Source of the DNA: Peromyscus leucopus
Lineage: Eukaryota > Chordata > Mammalia > Rodentia > Cricetidae
NCBI RefSeq assembly: GCF_004664715.2
Contig: NC_051068.1
Span: forward strand, 10,170,298-10,234,297
DNA: 64,000 bases
Direction of reading: 5' to 3'
Positions 54,708 through 64,000 of the stretch are shown in pieces. Each line of letters starts with the position of its first letter. Position 1 is the first letter of the stretch. Both the position numbers and the translations under genes were made by a program. The notes beneath the pieces are model-generated. The model had not been told where the DNA came from, searched no databases, and was given only the letters and a program-made list of their open reading frames with translations.

Positions 54708-56874
54708 ATACACGTACATGCTTGTTTGTGTTTTGATAGGTGAAATACTTATCCCAAAATCTGGTATCTGACCATTTATCTAGAAAGAGAATCTTTGAGA
54801 GCAATGTTGTGTCTTTCTATCCATGCTGTTCATCATTAATTGGTTAAATAACAACAGAAGACCAAACTGAAGCACCCCTTCCTCCCTAGTAGCCACAGGG
54901 CACCAATCTTTATTTCTTATTTAACCCAATTCTTTGATTTGTGGGCTAGGGTTTGGGGGAAGCAGACCGTTAGGAGACAGTGTGGTTCTCCACGGTGGGA
55001 GAAGAACTCATTTGGCTGATGGTATTCAGAGGAAAAGTTGGCCCCTGCCTTTCAGGGAAGGTCTGGAGGGCACATCCTGCACATTTGCCACTGAAGAGTC
55101 TAACTGATTTTAAAGACCCAAACCTAAGGGAGATGGAGAAACTTTCTGAGTATTGACTATATTATCTGATGGGAATGGCTTTCTTAGTGAGGAAAGTTAC
55201 ATATGTTCAGAGGGCATTTGAAAATAAACACATTAATCATGTGTTGTATTGCTAGTACAGGTATAGGTGAATAAAAATTTAAATTAGGCTCTGAGGATTG
55301 GAAGGGAGGAGCAGTGGTGCAGTCCTAATAAAATGGATACTGTTAACGAAAGTTGGCCCGAACAGCTCATTTATATCAAGGAGACCATCAGTGGACTCTT
55401 CAATGAATGCTTTCACATCAGATAACGTGGTTGGGATATTGCCATACATAAAGAGGTGTGTTTGAGCAGTAGTGAGCCATGCTTATAAGCAGTACCCGTG
55501 AGTTCTTAGATACTTGGCTCCCGATTTTCTACACAATGCTAAGATCTAAATTCTTTACACTCTGAGCCTGGGTGACTCTGAGCTTTGGTTCTGGTTCAGA
55601 TCCTGGCTCAGCTGCTCACTAGCTGGCTGAAATGAAGGCAAACACCTTAATCACTCTGTGTTCCAGCTTCCTTCCTTATGAACGGGGGGCAGTTATATTA
55701 CATGAGCTTTGACTAACCAATGGATTTAGGACTTATTAAGTGGAATACAAGCACAACATATGTTCATTGTATTTCATTAACTTCTTTCTGTCCTCAGCTT
55801 AACACTGCTCATTCGGTCTGCTCTTCTCACCCCCTGACCAGCTACCCTTGCATCTCTCCCTTCCAGTTCTTTGCTACGATTATGCCATAGCCCGTCAATC
55901 AATCGATACCGCCCTTTTACTATTAATATTGAGCTCTCTTGGATTCTATCTAAATTCTCACTTACTCCTGCTCTCTCTGAAGCACGCCCAGAGACATGCC
56001 TCCTCTATGACATTTCATTCCAATGTAGAGAATTAACATAGGATGACTTGGGAATTTTATCTTTATCCTGCATATCCCCTTTTCCTGGCTTAACTGCAAA
56101 GCTCTTGCAGAGCCCTTTTCTGATCTATGTTTTCTTCCAGCCTCGCGTAGGCAGTTATCAATACGATTAGCAATGGTGGCCAGTGCTGGGCCTTGGATTA
56201 TGCAAACACCTTCAGTTTCTTTGCCTGGGAAACCTGCACAGTTAGGTGACGTCAACACTGGGATTCTGGGATAGTGGACACTTCTGGGATGTGGGTGCAT
56301 AGTAAACCCACAGTTGGCCCCTTTTGACAGTGATAAACCACCTGGAAAGCATATTGAAAAGTGGGTATTATTTATAATTTCACCAATAGTACCCCTCATT
56401 TTGCCAGGGCAGGTATGCCCCCTGGCTCCTCACTTAAGTCACACTTGACCTTAAACTCTGCACTTCATCTGAAGCTGTAGCATGTTAGTGGAATCGAGGT
56501 AGACAGTGAAGATATTAGTGAACTCACGGAATTCCGAGATATTAGTTTCACAGAAGTCATCAGAAACCACATTTTTACATAAATCCTGACCCCAATTTAG
56601 ACAGTATTAATACACAGTATAGTAAAAAGAACTTTTGGTATATTTTAATGCTCTTTTGTGACTAAGGATTCTTTCATACAGTTTAAGCTTGCCAGATGAT
56701 GATGTACTTACTGAATCTTGTTTTACTGGAGTTAGATGAACCCCACTCTTGCCGCTTTGCCCCGCTCAGAGACGTGCAAGACTGACTTCTCCATGTGTCC
56801 TCGCTCTCACTCCCAGTTTCACAACCATCTCATTTCTATGGAGAAAACAGAATCATTCCTTAGACAGCTCTGCT

Positions 56875-56878
<4 letters not shown>

Positions 56879-56929
<51 letters not shown>
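56879..56929 (+). repeat. (TG)n microsatellite
   Basis: About 25 TG units, beside the SINE on its right. Confidence 0.98.
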
Positions 56930-56930
<1 letters not shown>

Positions 56931-56939
56931 TACCTACCC

Positions 56940-57222
56940 ACACAGGTGTACACGGAGGCCAGAGATCAGTTTTAGGTTGTGTTTCTCAGTTGCTTCTGTG
57001 CCTTATTTTGAGACGAGGTCTCTTGCTGAACTAGAAGAACAGCTTTTTGTCTAGAATGGCTGAGCAGTGCACCTGTGGGATCTTCGTGTCTCTGCCCCCA
57101 GTACTGGAGTTATGGACATACGTACAGTCATGTGTGGTTTCCATTTGTGTGCTGGGGGTCCCAGCTCAGCTCCTTATGCACAGCAAACACTTTGCCCACA
57201 GAGCTGTTTCCCAAGCCCAGAC
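56940..57222 (-). repeat. Composite tRNA/B1-like SINE, diverged
   Basis: 'TTTTGAGACGAGGTCTCTTG', 'CAGTACTGGAGTTATGGACA' and a degraded head complement 'AGAGCTGTTTCCCAAGCCC'. Confidence 0.6.
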
Positions 57223-57779
57223 CCTCCTTGAAATGAGGGCATAGACTATGAACCACAGCTTTCATGCCTCTCTGTGGAACACAGATCATCTTTGGTGGGA
57301 GGCATACAATTAAGTCATGATAGAATGTTAATAAAGCAAATAAAGGGAGGAAATGGCAGTCTCCATGTCTGTTAGGGTTGTGCTTTGTGACCTTCTTCTG
57401 GATCCCAGACTTCTGAGACAATCTGGTAAAAGTATGGAACCTTTTTCTAGAAGATACCTGAATACACAGACATTTTCATACCACTTTGAGAGGTCATGGA
57501 CTTCCAAATTCCAGTCATGAGTATTAAGGAGGTTTACCTCTTCGCCCTGGTATACTATTATGTAAGACCATAAGGTCCTCAACAATCTTTTAAAATTACC
57601 TTAGAATTGTTATTTTTATCACACAATTTACCCTCAATATATACCTAAAAGACTGTGTTATGTAGAAAGTGCAAGTTTTTTTAAAATTGTTGCTGTGTAT
57701 CACCTGCTGATATGTACCACTCACCTCTCATCTCTCAGTGAAAATTCCTGCACTTACCCTGTTCACACAATAGCTATTA

Positions 57780-57820
57780 GCACACACACACACACATACA
57801 CACACACACACACACACATT
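57780..57820 (+). repeat. (CA)n microsatellite
   Basis: CA repeats with one CATA interruption. Confidence 0.97.
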
Positions 57821-58841
57821 TATGACTTGCTTTTCCCTTTTTGAACTTAAACGTATATCTCAGAGCCTTTCTTTCTTCCACACACGCCGTTCTAACTCAC
57901 TCCTCTCTGCTGTTTGGACCTAACACACTGTGTTCGACCAGTCCTCCAGAAGGACACTGCGGTAGTTTTCAGGTTTCAGAAAAGAACAGACAGGGAAGTT
58001 CCCCTAGCTGGGGCTTCGAGGGAAACTGAAAGCAGTCTACAGTGGAAGCAGGCTTGCAGTTCCGGGTGAAGTGTGCAGGCTCTGAGATGCCAGCACAGCG
58101 GGCTGGCTGGAGGTCACAGAGGGCTGCCTCACCCTGTCAGGGCACATCTGATTTTCAAGCATCTTTACTCTCCTCCTCCCCCCACCCCTACTGGAGGATC
58201 AAGGGTCTAACCCCAGAGCCAAGGTGCATCTTTGAAAGACTCACGGTGATCTAGCTGAGATTTCAAGCTTAAGGAATTTCTTTGGATCTCATCTTTCTGC
58301 CCCATTTGCATTTTCTCCTGCTGTGTGGAACAGGCTGTAGTTGAATCAATACCCACAGTCCAGCAAGTTGTCAGGGTTTGACGGTTTTTATTTTTGTTTT
58401 GTAATTTCCTTATTGAGGTGGTGGTACATTATCATCACACTGCCCTATCCGGTGAGCATACTTTAAGCTAATGGACTGAGTAAGCGAGACAGGTTGTCTG
58501 AAGCCAATAGAAACTTTCTTTGATATTCTTAAAAAATCACCTATAATAATTTCTAGCCTATGAATTGGAAAGACCATTTAGATAGCAAATATTTTCAACT
58601 GGGTAACCAGTCTACAGGAAAAGTTTTATAATGGAAACTATCTCTTACTTATAACTATAGCATTAAAAAGTGACAGTATAATGTTCCACACTAAAGACCG
58701 TCAGCTGCGAAATTCCATTTTATTATAAGTTATAAACCAGGATAGGGAGATTTCTGAAGGGTGACTTTCTTTGGCAATGTTGCCGATTAAATATGAAAAA
58801 GTCCTGAAAAAAATTAATTCAACTCATTTGCTTACACAAAA

Positions 58842-58854
58842 GCGCGCGCGCGCG

Positions 58855-58894
<40 letters not shown>
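58842..58894 (+). repeat. (GC)n-(AC)n compound microsatellite
   Basis: About ten GC units run directly into about sixteen AC units: 52 bases of strict purine-pyrimidine alternation. Confidence 0.98.
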
Positions 58895-58895
<1 letters not shown>

Positions 58896-59889
58896 GGGAG
58901 GGAGAGCTGGTTTGGTTCTGTTGGTAACTACTTTGCTTATTAAAGTGCATTGGATTATATGAGACTAAAACTATACTGGATATTTTAGATTAGGTTTGCA
59001 CAGATACCACTCAAGGAATTAAAATACAGCCATAAAATCTTTTAATGAATTAATTTACTTAAATTGTGATTCCTTAGAGTATAGAATTGGTTAATGAGTT
59101 CATTTTTTAGTTGTGTGTGGTATATGCAGTAAGGTTGTTCCATGGGGGCATGGAACAATGTTCATAGATAACATTTTGCAAAATACATTTTAATTTATAT
59201 CAATCTATTTATTGAGCCAATAAATAGTTGTAGAGTGCCTGGGATGGATGGCATGACAAAAATCTGACAAACCGTTTCCCAGAACATTTAAAAGATGTGC
59301 ACATAGCTTGATCATAGTTTGTAAGTAGAGAGCACAACTATGTCTTGTTGCTATTTACCAGTAACTACAAAGTAGTTTTGCGAGCTTGGGGCACTGGATC
59401 CTGTATCACTCTTTGTTCCAATCTTTTTGTTACCATGTGCCTGGGACGCTTTGGTGCTGTCTGTGGATTAGGGTCTTCCGTCTGAAAATATAACTAGGTT
59501 GTTTCTTTCCACACCTGTCAGACACAGAAGCCTTTGCCTGCTTTACCCAACCACTCACATCTTCATGTGGGGACAGTTTTTGTTTAAGATATTTAAAGAC
59601 AAAACCCAGGTTATTTATAAATTCTGTGCTGTTGGTGACCACTGCCCATGCATTCATGCAGCAAATGTTTATTGATCTCTTAAATTTTTGGGGAAGGGAA
59701 GACAAGAGACAAGAATTTGGACAAGGCCTCTGCCCACATGGAGCTCACATTATGGAGGAGACAAAGGCATTGGTCCGAATTGCCAGTCGTTGCTTGAGTT
59801 ACAAGGAAGCAGTGCTGGGTTTTATTAGGAAGCAGCGCATCAGCGTCAGAAATGTGTGTGGCGGCCAGAGAACAGACTCCGGTGTCTCA
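58895..59889 (+). other. Intron 1 unique DNA
   Basis: Nothing recognisable. Confidence 0.4.
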
Positions 59890-60130
59890 CTTCCCACGTC
59901 GCTGAGACAGGGTTTCTTTGTTGTTTGCTCTTGCATATGCCAAGCCAGTTGGCCCTCACAAGCTTCACAAGCTTCAGGGGATTCTCCCGTTTCTGCCTCC
60001 CATCTCTCTGTAGGAGCACTAGAGTTACAGACATGCACTAACATACCCAGTATTACATGACTTCTGGGGATTTGAACTTGGGTCTTCAGGCTTGTTGGGG
60101 CAAGTAATTTAGTTTCTGAGCTCCATAGGG
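59890..60130 (-). repeat. Composite tRNA/B1-like SINE, diverged
   Basis: 'GCTGAGACAGGGTTTCTTTG', 'TTCTGCCTCCCATCTCTCTG' and 'GGGGATTTGAACTTGGGTCT'. Frames on both strands here come from the repeat. Confidence 0.6.
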
Positions 60131-60789
60131 AATCTGTCTTGTGTGCTTGATGGGTGGCACACAGATGCTTGGAGAGCTGCAGACACACACACTTACTTTG
60201 TTCTTAATTCTCGCCAGAAGCCGCAAAGCATCAATGTTATAAATGAGTAAGATTCGCTTCAGGCTTGTGGCATGCGTTTATAGATACCTAGTACACGTTT
60301 GATGGTCTCTGAACTAGCAGCCTAGACAGAGATGTTTGTGCATCTTCTTTTACAGATGGAAGGAGCGAGACTTCTGTGTTTGGTCTGCAAACGCCGGGTT
60401 AGAGGCAGCATTAGAAAAACGTATTAAATTTCTGGACCCAAAATTCAGTTCAGTTAAAAAATATTTAATGAGCATATACCTTAAGAAGTTCAAGGCAAGC
60501 GCTGAGCATACAAAGAGAAATAAAATCTGTTTCTTGCTCTTGAGGAAGTGAGACTCCCTTGCAGAGACAAACATGTAAACAGACTGTTTTGATACAGGGA
60601 GATGAGAATGAAAGCCAGGGTAGTAGGCTGTACCCCTTGAACGACAGTGGTCTGGACAGTAAGACAGTGTGACAAAAGATACACCCTCATGTCACACTAA
60701 TTCTCAATAGAAAGTTCATTGTCTCCTCCTGTAACTCAAGAAAAATGTTTCAGTTTTGAGAATTTCAACTTACACGTTTAAAAAAAGAT
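60131..60789 (+). other. Intron 1 unique DNA
   Basis: A plus-strand frame at 60336-60551 has no flanking splice acceptor that I trust and no domain. No exon is called. Confidence 0.4.
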
Positions 60790-61200
60790 TAAAAGACTAT
60801 TATCTTTATTTGTATTTGTGTGGGTGCGTGCCTGGTGTCCATGAAGACAAGAGGAAGGCATTGGAGTCCACAGAACTTAAGTTGCAGATGGTTGTGAGTC
60901 ACCATGTGGGTGCTGGGAAGTGAACCTGGGTCTTCAGGAAGAGCAGCCTGTGCTCTTAACTGCTGAGCCATCTCCAGTCCTTAAAGAAGACTTTTAAGTT
61001 ACGTTAATTTTTTGTGTGTATGTGTGTCTTCACACGCACATGTGTGGGGGCTTGGGTGTGCTATGATGTGAGTGTAGAAGTCAGAGGATAACTTTTGGGA
61101 CTTGGTCCTCTCCTGATACCATGTGGATCCCAGGGATCAAACTCAGGGCATCAGGCTTTGAATCAAAAGCTTTTACCTGCTGAGCCATCTCACAAGCCCA
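60790..61200 (-). repeat. Two B3-class SINEs in series
   Basis: Copy 1 about 60790-60980 ('GGTTGTGAGTCACCATGTGG', 'GAGCCATCTCCAGTCC'). Copy 2 about 61010-61200 ('CTGATACCATGTGGATCCCA', 'GAGCCATCTCACAAGCCC'). Confidence 0.8.
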
Positions 61201-61315
61201 GCAATTTATGTTTTGAATGTGCTTTAAGACATGCTTCTGGGCCTTCAGATACCTATCATGGGGGGAAATTTATGTGTTGGGTAGCAGTCAAGTCTTTCAT
61301 AAAAGGCCCACACAT

Positions 61316-61318
<3 letters not shown>

Positions 61319-61368
<50 letters not shown>
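61319..61368 (+). repeat. (TG)n microsatellite
   Basis: About 24 TG units. Confidence 0.98.
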
Positions 61369-61684
61369 TCACATTAATTGAGCAGATGCAGGATATCCTT
61401 GGGTCTCTGCCTCGACTGTTGTTCTGTGAGTGGACAAGTCATCCCTTCTCATTATTCCAGATTTATAGTTTTACCCCATGTGTAGTGTGCATACCCTTTC
61501 CTATCATTGGTCAACATGTTCTTAGAGGAGGAGTTTTCTCTACTAGCCATGTGCAGCTCTGGGAGGAAAATGATGCCCAAACTGAAGTTCCCACAGTTTC
61601 AGAAAGCATGTCTTGTTTCTAGGCTCCGTCCTCTTCCTCCTCTACATCACCTCCTCCTTCTCTTCCTCCTCCCTGTTCTTTTTC

Positions 61685-61893
61685 TTATTTAAGATAGGGC
61701 TCATATAGGCCAGGCTAGCCTCAAAATCACTGTGTAGCCAAGAATGACCTTGAACTTTTGATCATCTTACTTCTACCTCTTGAGTGCTGGGATTATAGAA
61801 ATGGACTACTACATCAGTTATTATACAGTGTTGGGGATGGAATCCAGCCAGGTCATGTGCATGCTAACTCTGAGGTACGCCCCTGGCCCTAGG
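61685..61893 (-). repeat. B4 SINE
   Basis: Minus-strand B1 part ('CTTGAGTGCTGGGATTATAG') followed by an ID-head complement ('GGGGATGGAATCCAGCCAGG'). Confidence 0.72.
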
Positions 61894-62721
61894 TTTAGTT
61901 TTTATCCAACAGAAGAGAGCATTACCCAAAGATTGACATGTTCTCTGAAAAGTAGCTGGTGTTTCATGCTGCCATGTGATTTTGTTGTTCATAAAACAGA
62001 AATAAAGAAGAAAAAGAATTGCTTTTTCTTCCAGCTCTCTTTGCCAGCATCTTGCTGAGCTGTGTGTATGTGTCCCAGCCAATGTTCCAGACACAGGCTT
62101 GGCATAGAGATCAGCACATCCAATGTCATCACTACTGGGCACAGACTAAAACCCTGAGCACAACTCCCCATTTGCCTCAGTGCAGATGATGTTAGTAATT
62201 TAAGCTTCCTGTTGACAATACTGTAGTATTAAAACCCAGCACAGATGTTTGACTCGTTAGCAGCCTGTGTCTTTGCTTCTTCGACTTGGTAGATGGATGA
62301 TTAAAGAGGGTAGGAAATGCCAAGGTAAAATGCATCATGTGTCCAGGGTTTTCCCAGGGCCTCAAGATCATCAGCTATCTCTTCCTGCCCTTGAGTGATG
62401 GTAACCTAAGACACCAAGGTTTATCTCTGTTACTGTGTAGTGCAAGGGGCTGCATCTTAATCAACCTTTTAAATTAATCTGGACATTGGCCAGGGCTGGA
62501 GATGGTTTCTGAAGTGTGGAAAATTCGACTACCTGTTTCCTTTACTGATTTCGGAGTGATTAGCCTGACTGTGTCGCCACTCACTAGGTAGAATTTATTG
62601 TGGCTCAGAGCTTTGCTCAGGGGAAGATGCCACCTACAGTGTTCTAAGCTCCATCCACTTTAAAGATAGGTTGGTAGATCTTCCCCCTTAGCGTGAATGC
62701 TTCAAAAGCATATTTGGAAGG
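61894..62721 (+). other. Intron 1 unique DNA
   Basis: Nothing recognisable. Confidence 0.4.
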
Positions 62722-62932
62722 TTGGGGAGGTGGCCCAGTGGGTAAGAAGTGCTTGCTGTGTGAGTGTGGGAACCTGAGTTTGGATCTCTAGTGGAAGTCC
62801 ATGCAGTAGTGTATGTGACTCCATACTGAGGGGGGAAGATAGGCACACCTCTGGAGTTTTCTGGCCAATCATCCTAGATGAGATGGTGAGCACCAGATTA
62901 AGTAAGGGGCTCTGTCTCAAAAAATAAGGTGG
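62722..62932 (+). repeat. Composite tRNA/B1-like SINE
   Basis: tRNA-type head 'GGGGAGGTGGCCCAGTGGGT' and a tail-proximal 'GGCTCTGTCTCAAAAAATAA'. Same family as the minus-strand copies at 5288 and 59890, plus strand. Confidence 0.65.
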
Positions 62933-64000
62933 TCCATGATGGTAAGGCCCTATTACTGAAGACTATTCCATTTCTCATTGAATACAGAGAGGTCGAACTT
63001 GTGCATAACTAGAAACTTCACCCCCACTGGCCAGTGTTTGTGGTACTGGAAGGTACTCTGTGTGCTACTAGAGGAGAAAGGTAAACACCAACCCACTACA
63101 AATCCTGTGCTCTACAGTGCTGACCTGCCTGCATGATATGCTAGTGCCGTAGTGGTAAAAACGCTCTGGGAGGAACCAGCTGCTTTCTGATGGTATTTAA
63201 AGTCCACTCCATGAGATCAAAACCCATGCCTGACACTTGCTTGGGTGGCCAAGCACTTGAGATCGGGAAGGCCGTGGGCCTAAGAGAAAACCAAATATTG
63301 CTGTTCTGCTAAAGAAACAGAGAAATAAAACAGCTCTTATGGCATTCTGCTGCACCCATAGATCAGTGCCATGCCTCGTTCAGCCATCATCAGAGAAGCT
63401 TCCGCTTGCAGTAGATGGGAACTGACACAGATACCCACAACTGGACAATGTGCAGAGAGTGAGAGATTTTGAAGTACTCAGCCCTAAATGGGATACTTCC
63501 ATCAAACCCCTCCCCCCCAGGGCTCAGGAAACAGGTAATAGAAAGAGTGTAACAACCAGAGAGGACGCAAGGAAACTGTCTTCCAGATACAACAGGACTG
63601 ACGGACATGTGAACTCACAGAGACTGTGACAGCATGCACAAGTCAGGGAATGTCCCAGTCCTAAGAGGGGAAGTGGACGTGGGTGCCTATCCTTAACCAA
63701 AAGGCTGTTTCCAGTTGATGTCTCCTTGCAAAGGGAAAATTAGCTTTCTTCAGTGGAGTTGTATTGTATGTATTAGATACACTTAAAAACAGGCCCCATG
63801 CCAAGGTAGATGCCAACACAAAACAAATTCAAGGGTGGTTTTGTAGACTTTTTGTCTCATGTTGGTTTTGGGGGGCATTTTATTTTGTCTTACTGACCTT
63901 TTGAAGGTTTCCAATTTTGTGCTTTTATAGATTAGGCTTTTTTTTTTTTTGTTTTTCATTACTAATAGTAGTATTGCCTATTTGTTTTCTAAAGAGAAAG
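62933..64000 (+). other. Intron 1 unique DNA to the window end
   Basis: No exon or clear dispersed repeat. A short poly-T run lies at 63940-63950. Confidence 0.4.

Larger units (their letters stand above)
52676..56878 (+). other. Intron 1 unique DNA with simple repeats
   Basis: (AAAC)n at 52678-52700, A-rich at 52830-52900, the 45-bp tandem repeat at 54206-54322, (AATC)n at 54366-54411 and (TG)n at 54662-54704. No exon or dispersed repeat is seen. Confidence 0.5.
39984..56939. other. Interval free of recognisable SINE, LINE and LTR
   Basis: About 17 kb holding only simple repeats, two CpG islands and the Mecom exon. Outside it, interspersed repeats occur every 0.3-2 kb. This was judged by eye; old, very diverged elements could have been missed. 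Confidence 0.7.
46920..64000 (+). other. Mecom: Mecom intron 1 (5' part)
   Basis: Starts with the donor GTAGGTGC and runs to the window end without a second coding exon that I can recognise. In mammals this intron is very long. It holds the downstream CpG island, microsatellites and, from about 56.9 kb, SINEs. Confidence 0.85.

Noticed and set aside
61095..61622. 175-codon plus-strand frame
   Set aside because: Runs through a B3 SINE and a (TG)n tract that reads CVCVCV.

Overview
This is mammalian nuclear DNA from a muroid rodent, most likely a cricetid (hamster, deer mouse or vole group). The evidence is the set of interspersed repeats: B1, B2, B3 and B4 SINEs, rodent LINE-1, MT-type MaLR LTRs, and class II LTRs of a type I associate with cricetids. 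The B1 copies also carry the GC-rich 'CCACCGCCCGGC' end and 'CAGCTTTGC' core typical of cricetid B1. There are no bacterial-type operons. Nearly all open reading frames in the window are chance frames in SINEs, microsatellites or GC-rich DNA.

The only protein-coding sequence I can identify is one short exon on the + strand at 46883-46919. It encodes MRSKGRARKLAT plus the first base of codon 13, followed by a splice donor (A|GTAGGT). This is the first coding exon of the long MDS1-EVI1 (PRDM3) form of Mecom, a zinc-finger and PR-domain transcription regulator and histone methyltransferase. Everything after 46919 is intron 1; the next coding exon lies outside the window. The exon sits in a GC-rich promoter region: a GC box, E2F-like and TCF-like sites and a (GA)n tract come before the ATG, and a CpG island continues for about 1.6 kb into intron 1.

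Layout. 1-40 kb: upstream intergenic DNA dense in repeats. Its main feature is a long, old minus-strand LINE-1 (about 6.77-12.42 kb) broken by several later insertions, including LTRs with readable target-site duplications. This part also holds a minus-strand ERV fragment next to its 3' LTR (28.26-30.44 kb) and a possible unrecognised minus-strand terminal exon near 26.9-27.7 kb. About 40-57 kb: a stretch with no recognisable SINE, LINE or LTR, only simple repeats. It contains two CpG islands (about 40.85-41.95 and 46.95-48.6 kb) and an AT-rich segment full of homeodomain-type sites (42.1-43.05 kb). 57-64 kb: repeats return inside intron 1.

Interpretation. The window is the promoter region of a developmental and haematopoietic regulator, kept clear of transposons and flanked by ordinary repeat-rich rodent DNA. 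The second CpG island, about 5 kb upstream of the exon, and the homeodomain-site cluster between the two islands are the best candidates for undescribed regulatory or noncoding-RNA function. I found no sign of a new gene system, and SINE and LTR family names are given from memory of consensus features, so the finer ones are tentative.
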